A DNA stretch of 50,739 bases from Patescibacteria group bacterium (GTDB lineage Bacteria > Patescibacteriota > Microgenomatia > Daviesbacterales > UBA10151), in assembly GCA_943356485.1 (NCBI GenBank), contig CALRFD010000001.1, positions 201,716 to 252,454 on the forward strand, written 5' to 3'. Positions 42,473 through 50,739 of the stretch are shown here, in pieces. A program made the translations under genes and the position numbers. The notes beneath the pieces were generated by a model, which worked only from the letters and a program-made list of their open reading frames with translations, ran no database searches and was not told where the DNA came from. Numbering within the stretch: the stretch's first letter is position 1; each line of letters begins with the position of its first letter.

Positions 42473-44812
42473 ATGCAAAAAGTTATTACAAAAGAAATTG
42501 ACCTTAATGGTCGTAAACTTAAATTAGAAACAGGCAAGCTGGCTTTGCAGTCAGATGCTTCTGTACTGGCTTCCTGGGGTGAAACAGTGGTTTTAGCTAC
42601 AGTTGCTACTCAACCGCTTAAAGCAGACATTGGATATTTCCCTCTTTCAGTTGAATATGTAGAAAAACATTATGCCGGGGGCAGAATATCTTCTTCTAAA
42701 TTTATCAAAAGAGAAACCAGACCAACGGATGAAGCTGTTTTAACTGGTAGATTAATAGACAGGTCAATCAGGCCTCTTTTCCCTAAAGAATTTAAGATGA
42801 ATGAAGTTCAGGTTATTATCTCTGTTTTGTCTTTTGATGCTGTAAACGATCCGGATGTGCTGGGATTAATTGCTGCATCAGCTGCACTGTCCATTTCATC
42901 TGTGCCTTGGAAAGGTCCAATTGCGATGGTTAGAGTGGGAGAAAAAGATGGTGAGCTAGTAATAAATCCAACTATGGATCAATATGGCGATTTAAACATG
43001 GAGTTATTGGTAGCATCAGGAGCAGAAAAAGTAGTTATGATCGAAACAGGAGCTAAACAAGCTGATGACAAGGTCGTTTTTATGGGAATTAAGGAAGCGC
43101 ATAAGCAAGCTCAATCAATAATTTCTCTAATTCAAGAATTTGTAAAAGTTGCTGGTAAGAAAAAATTGGAAGTTTCTCCGCTAGAAGAAGTTTTAGAAGA
43201 AGCTTTGATGGCTGAAGTTAAAAAGATTACCCATGAGCGAATCGAAGCAGCTTTATTTGATAACGAACATCCCTGGCATGAAGCAACAGGAGATTTAATA
43301 AAAAGAGAGCTAGCTTTACAGTACGCTGAGAAGCTAACTCCAGAGATAATTTCCGGAATTTTCGATAAAGTTGCCAAACAAATAGTTCATGAGACTGTTT
43401 TAGAAAAAGGCAAGAGAGTCGACGGGAGGGCAATGGATGAAGTGAGACCTCTTTATATGGAAATAGGATTACTACCCCGAACACACGGTTCAGCGGTATT
43501 TCAACGGGGTGATACACAAGCTTTATCTGTTGCGACTCTGGGCGCTCCGTCTTTGGAACAAACTTTGGATGGTATGGAAGGCGAGAGGAAAAAGAGATTT
43601 ATACATTATTACAATATGGGCATTAATCCTTTCTCTGTCGGTGAGGTTAAAAGAATTGGTTCTCCTAATAGGAGAGATGTCGGGCACGGGGCATTGGCAG
43701 AAAAAGGCATTTTCCCTGTTCTTCCCTCCAGCGAACAATTTCCATATGCTATCAGAGTAGTATCTGAAATTTTGGCAGCAAATGCTTCCAGTTCTATGGC
43801 AGCAGTTTGTGGTACAACTTTGGCGCTTTTGAATGCAGGAGTACCTTTGATCGAGCCTGTTGCCGGAATTGCTTTAGGACTTTTTTCCAGTGATAAAAAA
43901 TTCCAGGTTATTACAGATATGAGAGCTGTGGAAGATTTTTATGGGGAGATGGATTTTAAGATTGCCGGCACCAAAAATGGAATTACGGCGATTCAAATGG
44001 ATACAAAACTGGAAGGTTTAAGCTTTGAGATTATTGAAGAAGCGCTGAAACAGGGTAAATCTGCCAGAATAAATATCTTAGAACAGATGAATAAAGTTAT
44101 ACCTTCGGCTGGAGCGATGTCCCAATATGCCCCAAGAATTGAAACAGTGCATATCGACCCATCAGAGATTGGATTATTAATTGGTACAGGTGGAAAAACT
44201 ATTAACGGACTGATTGCCAAAACCGGTGCGCAAATTGATATTGAAGATGACGGAACTGTGACAGTTTCAGCAGTTGGAGATGCAGCGGTAAAGTACGCGA
44301 TAAGCGAAATTGAGGGGATGTTCAAAAAAGTGAACGTGGGAGATGAATTTATGGGTAAAGTTGTCCGTCTGGCCGCGTTTGGAGCTTTTGTCGAGATTAC
44401 TCCTGGAAAAGACGGCTTAGTTCATATTTCCCAGATGGCTCCTGGTCATGTTGAAAAACCTGAAGATGTAGTATCTGAGGGTCAGGAAGTTAAAGTTAGA
44501 GTTACAGATGTTTCCCCCGATGGGAAGGTTGGTCTATCAATGCTTTTTGGGGCAGACATGAAACCTGATTTAGAAAGTCGACCAAGATCTACAGGAGGTT
44601 TTAGACCTTCAGGGGGAGGATTTAATAGAGATGCTGGAGGAGAAGGTTCCCGATTTGGCGAAGGGGCGAGAAGGCCGTCTTTTTCAGATAGACCCAGAAC
44701 ATCCAGTAGCGGAGGATACAGGTCTGGTGGGTTTGGTGGACGAAGCGGATCAGGTGGAAGATCTTCAGGTGGATTTGGCGGAAGAGGCGGCCGCGGAGGC
44801 TTTGACCGTTAA
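42473..44812 (+). CDS. pnp: Polynucleotide phosphorylase with Gly/Arg/Ser-rich C-terminal tail
   Basis: Two RNase PH domains, KH (IGLLIGTGGKTINGLIAKTGAQIDIEDDGTV), S1 (MGKVVRLAAFGAFVEITPGKDGLVHISQ), tail GGYRSGGFGGRSGSGGRSSGGFGGRGGRGGFDR. Confidence 0.97.
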   Translation: MQKVITKEIDLNGRKLKLETGKLALQSDASVLASWGETVVLATVATQPLKADIGYFPLSVEYVEKHYAGGRISSSKFIKRETRPTDEAVLTGRLIDRSIRPLFPKEFKMNEVQVIISVLSFDAVNDPDVLGLIAASAALSISSVPWKGPIAMVRVGEKDGELVINPTMDQYGDLNMELLVASGAEKVVMIETGAKQADDKVVFMGIKEAHKQAQSIISLIQEFVKVAGKKKLEVSPLEEVLEEALMAEVKKITHERIEAALFDNEHPWHEATGDLIKRELALQYAEKLTPEIISGIFDKVAKQIVHETVLEKGKRVDGRAMDEVRPLYMEIGLLPRTHGSAVFQRGDTQALSVATLGAPSLEQTLDGMEGERKKRFIHYYNMGINPFSVGEVKRIGSPNRRDVGHGALAEKGIFPVLPSSEQFPYAIRVVSEILAANASSSMAAVCGTTLALLNAGVPLIEPVAGIALGLFSSDKKFQVITDMRAVEDFYGEMDFKIAGTKNGITAIQMDTKLEGLSFEIIEEALKQGKSARINILEQMNKVIPSAGAMSQYAPRIETVHIDPSEIGLLIGTGGKTINGLIAKTGAQIDIEDDGTVTVSAVGDAAVKYAISEIEGMFKKVNVGDEFMGKVVRLAAFGAFVEITPGKDGLVHISQMAPGHVEKPEDVVSEGQEVKVRVTDVSPDGKVGLSMLFGADMKPDLESRPRSTGGFRPSGGGFNRDAGGEGSRFGEGARRPSFSDRPRTSSSGGYRSGGFGGRSGSGGRSSGGFGGRGGRGGFDR

Positions 44813-45237
44813 TTTTCTTCTTTATCTTTAAAATATTCTGGAAAAGTCCAGGATAGAGTTTTCGGATGAACAATTCCAATTCCTTTAAAACTTTTTAGTT
44901 TAATTAAGTCTTGGTCTGCAGTTACTATTAAATCAACATCTCCTGCTAAACTACATTCCAAAATCTTGTTGTCTTTAGGATCTCTTTTGATAATATCTAA
45001 TTTTTCACTTGGTGCTACTATTTCAGCTATCTTTTTAATTCTGTTTAAGAAAAGCTCTATTCTTTCTGTTGACCAGTGAAATTTTTCCTGGAGTTTTTGT
45101 TCTGTCTCAAGTAGTATTTCTTCTGAAATTATTAGATAAATATCTTGATTTTCAACTACTACTTCTAGAATATCTTCTGTCAACTCTCCTTGAAGTGCGG
45201 CTCCAATATAAACATTGGTATCTAAAACAATTCTCAT
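44809..45237 (-). CDS. PIN-domain toxin
   Basis: MRIVLDTNVYIGAALQG...IIKRDPKDNKILECSLAGDVDLIVTADQDLI. Confidence 0.9.
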   Translation of the reverse strand: MRIVLDTNVYIGAALQGELTEDILEVVVENQDIYLIISEEILLETEQKLQEKFHWSTERIELFLNRIKKIAEIVAPSEKLDIIKRDPKDNKILECSLAGDVDLIVTADQDLIKLKSFKGIGIVHPKTLSWTFPEYFKDKEEN

Positions 45238-45246
45238 GTGCTAATC

Positions 45247-45477
45247 TTAGCCAGCGATCCGCTCAACGTCATCGTATGTTCTAATATTCATCTTACGTGC
45301 TGTTTCTCTTCCCCATTTTCTTATCTTTGCCCAGTCCCTTTTAAACTCATAAATACGGAAAGCTTCTCTTAAAAGCTCACTCTTTGTTCTATTTTCCTCT
45401 TTAGCTAATTTTTCTACTCTTTTGGCCATAGCTTGTGGCATTGAAATATTTATGATAGCTCTTTGTTGTGTTTGCAT
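45247..45477 (-). CDS. Ribbon-helix-helix antitoxin
   Basis: RAIINISMPQAMAKRVEKLAKEENRTKSELLREAFRIYEF; ORF track start 45486 possible. Confidence 0.85.
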   Translation of the reverse strand: MQTQQRAIINISMPQAMAKRVEKLAKEENRTKSELLREAFRIYEFKRDWAKIRKWGRETARKMNIRTYDDVERIAG

Positions 45478-45536
45478 ATGTAACATATTGTATTACAGTA
45501 ATGATAATCTGTCAATTATAATGTAGAATATTAAAC

Positions 45537-46556
45537 ATGGATTCTGCCCATGCAACAATTGAAGAGTTGAAACTCAAGATTACTCAGGCTAGTCTGCCAC
45601 AAGAAATCTCTGAAAAATTACTTAATCTGTTAAAATTTCCTGGATCTGGTGTAGAACTTGAAAAAATAATTACCTATATAAATTTTGTAGTTGGTTTGCC
45701 TTTTAATAAATCTTCAGAAGATATTTTGGATATCAGCCGGACAAAACAGATCCTAGATAAAAATCATTATGGATTACAAACGGTTAAAGATAGGATTTTA
45801 GAATATCTTTCAGTCTTAATTTTGCACAAACAAAAAGGACAAGTTAATGATTTTCATGCTCCAATCTTAGCCCTAATAGGTTTAGTTGGGACAGGAAAAA
45901 CCTCTCTTGCCGGCTCTATTGCAGAAAGTTTAGGCAGGCCTGTGGTTAGGATTCCTTTTGGAGGACTTGGAAATCCGGCTACCCTGCGCGGGCAAGCTAA
46001 ATCTTTAATTGACGCTGAGCCTGGTCAAATTATAAAAGCAGTTAGTTTATCAAAAGTATCAAATCCTGTGATATTATTGGATGAAATAGACAGAGTTGCG
46101 GTTGAACATAGAACTGATTTAATGGGAGTTTTAGTAGAGCTTTTGGATCCATCTCAAAATCGATCGTTTGTAGATCATTATTTGGATTTTCCATTTGATT
46201 TATCTCAGGTTTTATTTATTGCAACGGCAAATAATACCAGTAATATTGCCACAGCTGTGATGGATAGGCTTGAACCGATTCAGATGCCCTCTTATTCAGA
46301 TGAAGAGAAGCTAATAATCGGTAAACAATATTTGCTTCCCAGGGCAATGGAAGAAGCAGGATTGGATAGCGGACTTCTGACTATAGATGAGGGGGTTTGG
46401 CCGCAGATCATCCGCCCTTTAGGGTTTGATGGGGGGATTAGGTCATTTCAGCGTACTTTGCAGGGAATCTGCCGCAAGGTTGCCAGAAGAGTAGTCGAGG
46501 GAAATATTGGAACATGCAGGCTAACAGCAGATAATTTAGGAGAATATATATCATGA
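45537..46556 (+). CDS. Lon-family AAA+ ATPase lacking LAN and protease domains
   Basis: ILDKNHYGLQTVKDRILEYLSVLIL, LIGLVGTGKTSLAGSIAESLGRPVVRIPFGGL, VILLDEIDRV; ends at TADNLGEYIS. Confidence 0.9.
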   Translation: MDSAHATIEELKLKITQASLPQEISEKLLNLLKFPGSGVELEKIITYINFVVGLPFNKSSEDILDISRTKQILDKNHYGLQTVKDRILEYLSVLILHKQKGQVNDFHAPILALIGLVGTGKTSLAGSIAESLGRPVVRIPFGGLGNPATLRGQAKSLIDAEPGQIIKAVSLSKVSNPVILLDEIDRVAVEHRTDLMGVLVELLDPSQNRSFVDHYLDFPFDLSQVLFIATANNTSNIATAVMDRLEPIQMPSYSDEEKLIIGKQYLLPRAMEEAGLDSGLLTIDEGVWPQIIRPLGFDGGIRSFQRTLQGICRKVARRVVEGNIGTCRLTADNLGEYIS

Positions 46557-48256
46557 AAACATTTAAACCAAAGTTTGCCTTTCCGCAATTTAATAATAGC
46601 AGTCAATCTTTAAAATTAATTCCACTTGGTGGAGTGGGTGATGTGACGAAAAACATGTATGTTTATGAATATGGAGATGATATTGTGATTGTAGATTGTG
46701 GGGTTGGATTTCCTGATGAAGGTATGCCGGGAGTAGATTTAGTTATACCGGATATAAGTTATCTTCGAAGCAGGTTAAATAAGATTAGGGCAATTTTAAT
46801 AACTCACGGACATGAAGATCATATTGGCGGACTACCCTATCTTTGGCCGGAGTTGCAGGTACCAATTTATACACAAAGATTAACAGCTGGTTTTATCAGA
46901 AACAAGTTCTTAGAAAGAAATCTGCCGACGAATAAAATTATTGAAGTTAAAATCGATCAAAAATTGGATCTTGGAAGCTTTAAAGTGTCTTTTTATCAGG
47001 TTTCACACTCGATTCCGGATTCAACAGGAATTGTTTTGAAAACTCCGGTAGGGACGATAATTCATCAGGCTGATTTTAAGATTGACTGGACTCCGGTTTC
47101 CGGCCAGGTTACAGATGTGGGAGCAGCTGCTATTTTAGGTGAGGAAGGAGTTAATTTATTGTTGATTGATTGTTTAAGATCAGATAAGCCGGGTTTTAAT
47201 AAATCAGAAAAGTCAATTGAGGCAACCTTTGAAAAAGCAGCCCTGGATTGTCCGGGGAAATTATTAATTACCATGACTTCATCAAACGTTTCCAGAATGC
47301 AGCAGGCGATGAATGTGGCCAGCAAATTAGGCAAAAAGGTGGCGATTGTGGGTCGCTCTTTTGAGAAAAACTTTCAGGTATCCAGAGATTTAGGATATTT
47401 AAAAGTTCCCCCCGGAATAATCATTGCACCCGATGCAATAAATACGTATGCTCCAAATAAGGTGATGATTCTTATTGCCGGTTCGCAGGGACAACCTGAA
47501 TCTTCCTTGTCCAGGGCTGCTAATGAAGAGCATAAACAGGTAAAGCTGCAGGAAGGAGACTGCGTGATGTTTTCTGCAGATCCAATACCTTCAACAGAAT
47601 CCGCCCAAAATTCATTAATTGATTCGCTCACCCGTCTGGGTGTTAACGTGATTGCCTCATCTATTACTTCAGACCTGCATGTCTCCGGTCATGCTGCTCA
47701 AGATGAGCTGAAACTGATGATTAACTTAATTAAACCAAAGTTTATCCTCCCTATAGGAGGAACATTTAGACATATGAGCCTTTTTTCTAAAATGGTTCAG
47801 GATATGAATTATGATAAAAAACAAGTTCTTGACGCAGAAGATGGCAGTATTTTAGAGATAAAAAGAGATGGGGTTAAGCTTTTGGCAGAGACTGTTGACG
47901 TGCGGAATATCTATGTTGATGGACTGGGAATTGGAGATGTAGGAAATGAGATTTTAAGAGATAGAACAAAAATGAGCGAAGAAGGGGTGGTTGTGGTGGT
48001 AGTTTCTGTTGATCAACATACCGGGAAATTAATAGCAGAACCGGACATTTTCTCAAGAGGATTTGTATTTGAAGATATGGCGGATAAATTATTGGATGAA
48101 GCTATTGGGTTTGTTAAGACTACTTTAGAACAGCACCACCACAAAACAGTTGACTGGCATTTTATAAGGAAGATGATTGAAGAATCTTTAGGCAAATTCT
48201 TATATGAGGCAACAGAAAGGAGACCTCTAATACTTCCAGTTGTTGTTGAAATCTGA
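46553..48256 (+). CDS. rnj: Ribonuclease J
   Basis: LGGVGDVTKNMYVYEYGDDIVIVDCGVGFPDEGMPGVDLVIPDISYL, ITHGHEDHIGGLPYL. Confidence 0.95.
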   Translation: MKTFKPKFAFPQFNNSSQSLKLIPLGGVGDVTKNMYVYEYGDDIVIVDCGVGFPDEGMPGVDLVIPDISYLRSRLNKIRAILITHGHEDHIGGLPYLWPELQVPIYTQRLTAGFIRNKFLERNLPTNKIIEVKIDQKLDLGSFKVSFYQVSHSIPDSTGIVLKTPVGTIIHQADFKIDWTPVSGQVTDVGAAAILGEEGVNLLLIDCLRSDKPGFNKSEKSIEATFEKAALDCPGKLLITMTSSNVSRMQQAMNVASKLGKKVAIVGRSFEKNFQVSRDLGYLKVPPGIIIAPDAINTYAPNKVMILIAGSQGQPESSLSRAANEEHKQVKLQEGDCVMFSADPIPSTESAQNSLIDSLTRLGVNVIASSITSDLHVSGHAAQDELKLMINLIKPKFILPIGGTFRHMSLFSKMVQDMNYDKKQVLDAEDGSILEIKRDGVKLLAETVDVRNIYVDGLGIGDVGNEILRDRTKMSEEGVVVVVVSVDQHTGKLIAEPDIFSRGFVFEDMADKLLDEAIGFVKTTLEQHHHKTVDWHFIRKMIEESLGKFLYEATERRPLILPVVVEI

Positions 48257-48306
48257 ACCCATAGTAATATGGTATAATAGGAAATAGAGTATATTAATTT
48301 ACAATT

Positions 48307-50430
48307 ATGTCCCGTCGAAGATCAGTTTATAAATTACCCAAACTTAAGCTTAAGCAAAAAACCATTACGGCAATCGGAACTTTAATTGCATTCGGTTTAA
48401 CAATTCTTTCTATTGTAGCTTTATTTACCCATTCGGAAAGTCTATCTTTTTGGAGAGATTTTTTAACTGAAAATTTAGGATGGGCGAAAATACTATCACC
48501 AATAATTTTTTTTCTTTGCGGTTTGGTTCTAACCCGGGCAAAATGGCGTTTGGCTCAAATGAATGTTTTACTGGGGTTTTTACTTGTCGTAATTTCCCTA
48601 GTGGGTATTACCGGTAGCTTAAATGCTGAAAAAGCCGGAACTTTAGGTCTGGCTTTGTGGATCCAGCTGTCTTCTTTTGTAACTTCAATGGGAGCGGCAG
48701 CTATTCTGCTTTTGGTTTTCTTAGTTGGGCTGGTAGTATTATTTAACACCTCACTCCAGCAGATATTTGGTATATTTGCTTTTATTTTTAAATTTATCAA
48801 TCAAATTTCAAAGTCTTTACTTAATTATTTTAACAGACCTAAAACATTTGAAGCTAAAAATATTCCGATCAGAGTATCTGGTGTGGATGAAAGACCACAA
48901 GTCTCACAAAGGAGTACACATACGCCCATAAGAGAGGTGGTTTTAGCAGATACTTTAGTGCAAAATGTGGCTGGTAAATCAGCGGTGTGGAAGTATCCTC
49001 CGTATAATGTTTTGTCAGAGAAAGTTGGTAGTTCTGCTGATCGGGGGGATGTAAAGAAAAATGCCTCTGTGATTGAAAAAACATTGGATTCTTTTGGAGT
49101 GCAGGCAGAGGTGGCAGAGATTAACGGAGGCCCGGCAGTTACACAATATGCGCTGAGGATCACTGCAGGTACAAAAATTTCCAAGATTGCTAATTTACAG
49201 CACGACATTGCTCTTGCGCTAGCAACTCCAACCGGTACTGTCAGAATTGAAGCCCCAATCCCGGGGAAATCTTTGGTTGGAATAGAAGTTCCAAACAAGT
49301 CGCTGGAAGTAGTAGGACTAAAAGGAGTATTAGTTTCTGAGGAGATGTCAAAGCATAAATCAAAGTTGGCCATCGGCCTTGGAAAGGACACTTCTTCCAA
49401 GCCGATGATTTTTGATATCGATAAAATGCCTCATTGCTTGATTGCTGGGACTACCGGTTCTGGAAAATCAGTTATGCTTAATGCTTTTATTACTTCCCTG
49501 CTGTTTAGAAACTCTCCGGATGAGTTAAAGCTAATTTTGATTGATCCAAAAAGGGTTGAGCTAACAGGTTATAATGGTATTCCGCATCTTTTGACCCCGG
49601 TTATTACCGAGCCGGAAAAAATTCTTTCATCCCTAAAATGGGCGATGGCTGAGATGGATAGAAGGTATAAATTATTTCAATCAGTAGGGGTTCGTAATAT
49701 CACAGGCTATAATGAGATGTCTGGCTTTCAGGCTCTTCCATATATTGTAATAATCATTGATGAGTTGGCAGATTTGATGATGTTTGCTCCAGTTGAAGTT
49801 GAAGACGCGATCACTAGAATTGCCCAACTTGCCCGGGCTACAGGAATCCATTTAGTCGTTGCAACACAAAGACCCTCTGTTGATGTTATTACCGGACTTA
49901 TTAAAGCAAATATTCCCTGCCGTATTGCTTTTAATGTTTCGTCGATGGTCGATTCAAGGGTGATTTTAGATGGACAGGGGGCAGAAAAATTATTGGGCCG
50001 TGGAGATATGTTGTTTTTACCGCCTGATGCAAGTAAGCCTATCCGTATTCAGGGTGTATATTTGCAGGATGCTGAAATTAATAATTTAATTAAATACTTA
50101 AAATCAACCGGGATTGCCCCGCAATATACGGCAGAAGTTACAGAGATGCCTTTAGGTAGGATTGGAGGAAAAGGTGGATCTTCATCTGATGAGAGGGATG
50201 ATTTATTTGAGGAAGCAGTTAGAACTGTTTGTCAATACGACAGAGCTTCGGCTTCTCTTCTGCAAAGAAGACTAAAAGTAGGGTATGCCAGAGCTGCCAG
50301 GATTATTGATGAGCTGGAAACAGCAGGTATTATTGGGGTGGGTGATGGAAGTAAGCCGCGGGATGTTTTAGTTAGAAATGCTGATGAATATTTTGCAGCC
50401 GGCGCTAATACCACACAAGAGGTAGGTTGA
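48307..50430 (+). CDS. ftsK: FtsK/SpoIIIE-family DNA translocase
   Basis: HCLIAGTTGSGKSVMLNAFITSLLF, LILIDPKRVELTGYNGIPHLLTPV, winged-helix C-terminus. Confidence 0.96.
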   Translation: MSRRRSVYKLPKLKLKQKTITAIGTLIAFGLTILSIVALFTHSESLSFWRDFLTENLGWAKILSPIIFFLCGLVLTRAKWRLAQMNVLLGFLLVVISLVGITGSLNAEKAGTLGLALWIQLSSFVTSMGAAAILLLVFLVGLVVLFNTSLQQIFGIFAFIFKFINQISKSLLNYFNRPKTFEAKNIPIRVSGVDERPQVSQRSTHTPIREVVLADTLVQNVAGKSAVWKYPPYNVLSEKVGSSADRGDVKKNASVIEKTLDSFGVQAEVAEINGGPAVTQYALRITAGTKISKIANLQHDIALALATPTGTVRIEAPIPGKSLVGIEVPNKSLEVVGLKGVLVSEEMSKHKSKLAIGLGKDTSSKPMIFDIDKMPHCLIAGTTGSGKSVMLNAFITSLLFRNSPDELKLILIDPKRVELTGYNGIPHLLTPVITEPEKILSSLKWAMAEMDRRYKLFQSVGVRNITGYNEMSGFQALPYIVIIIDELADLMMFAPVEVEDAITRIAQLARATGIHLVVATQRPSVDVITGLIKANIPCRIAFNVSSMVDSRVILDGQGAEKLLGRGDMLFLPPDASKPIRIQGVYLQDAEINNLIKYLKSTGIAPQYTAEVTEMPLGRIGGKGGSSSDERDDLFEEAVRTVCQYDRASASLLQRRLKVGYARAARIIDELETAGIIGVGDGSKPRDVLVRNADEYFAAGANTTQEVG

Positions 50431-50455
50431 CATTTAAATAATTATATCCTATAAT
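50427..50455 (+). promoter_or_regulatory. Consensus promoter, leaderless start for terminal ORF
   Basis: TTGACA-N17-TATAAT, -10 ends 8 nt before ATG 50464. Confidence 0.8.
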
Positions 50456-50463
50456 ACGCAATC

Positions 50464-50739
50464 ATGGTATCATTAGAGAGGGATCTTCAGCAGATAACTA
50501 AGGAAAAGTTAACGAATATTTTTGCAAAGGTGCATGGCATAAGTAAAGAATCAGCACAACAAATTCTTCTTGAACAACCTTATGTGGGAGCAGCAGTTAA
50601 CTATGACACCTCCCCTTCTGGTGTTAACCCGCCAAAATATTTGGAAAAAATTCTACGAAGGTGCTACGGGAGAAGTGACATTAGAATTATATTTGTAGAA
50701 GTAGGTCAACTTATCAGTACTATTGTTGTAGGTTTGGCT
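50464..50739 (+). CDS. Hypothetical protein, truncated by window end
   Basis: Open frame MVSLERDLQQITKEKLTNIFAKVHGISKESAQQILLEQPYVGAAVNYDTS... Confidence 0.5.
   Translation, partial: MVSLERDLQQITKEKLTNIFAKVHGISKESAQQILLEQPYVGAAVNYDTSPSGVNPPKYLEKILRRCYGRSDIRIIFVEVGQLISTIVVGLA

Noticed and set aside
44631-44831. Alternative-frame ORFs in the pnp 3' end
   Set aside because: By-product of the Gly/Arg-rich repetitive tail; pnp frame is clearly the coding one.
48825-49400. Long minus-strand ORF (191 aa) inside ftsK
   Set aside because: Antisense shadow of a strongly supported conserved gene; Ser/Thr-rich low-information translation with no recognisable motifs. The same applies to 21956-22384, 27465-27791, 43993-44325 and similar antisense ORFs.
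1-50739. tRNA, rRNA or integrated phage genes
   Set aside because: Looked for, but no cloverleaf-like tRNA with CCA/anticodon context, rRNA signature, integrase or structural phage gene was recognised by eye; a tRNAscan/Infernal run would be decisive.

Overview
AT-rich, gene-dense bacterial chromosome segment. Its gene style (compact operons, short HrcA/IF2/NusA, many small N-terminally anchored proteins) suggests a Candidate Phyla Radiation/Patescibacteria genome, possibly Microgenomates-like; that placement is inference. No rRNA, tRNA, CRISPR array or prophage was recognised. Core genes include uvrD/pcrA, trxA, tpiA, LCP, holA-like, pilN/pilO, rpsT, murJ, lepA, def, nadK, hrcA-grpE-dnaK-dnaJ, nusA-infB, rpsO-pnp, RNase J and ftsK. 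The most interesting content is: (1) several families of short palindromic dispersed repeats, present between genes (often just before start codons) and also in-frame inside essential proteins (LepA, IF2, GrpE, NAD kinase, HolA, M24 peptidase, UvrD); (2) a decayed GIY-YIG nuclease ORF bracketed by inverted copies of one of these repeats, plus a payload-less version of the same unit upstream of dnaK, which looks like a REP/RAYT-like or MITE-like mobile system; (3) many genes whose -10 box lies only 6-8 nt before the ATG, implying widespread leaderless transcription; (4) five toxin-antitoxin loci, one with a frameshifted toxin and one bounded by a 23-nt direct repeat derived from the neighbouring gene; (5) apparent pseudoenzymes or domain-shorn enzymes (a protease-less Lon ATPase, a DHH protein with DNQ, a PLP-fold protein with Lys replaced by Tyr). 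All calls are by eye from sequence; no database search was run.
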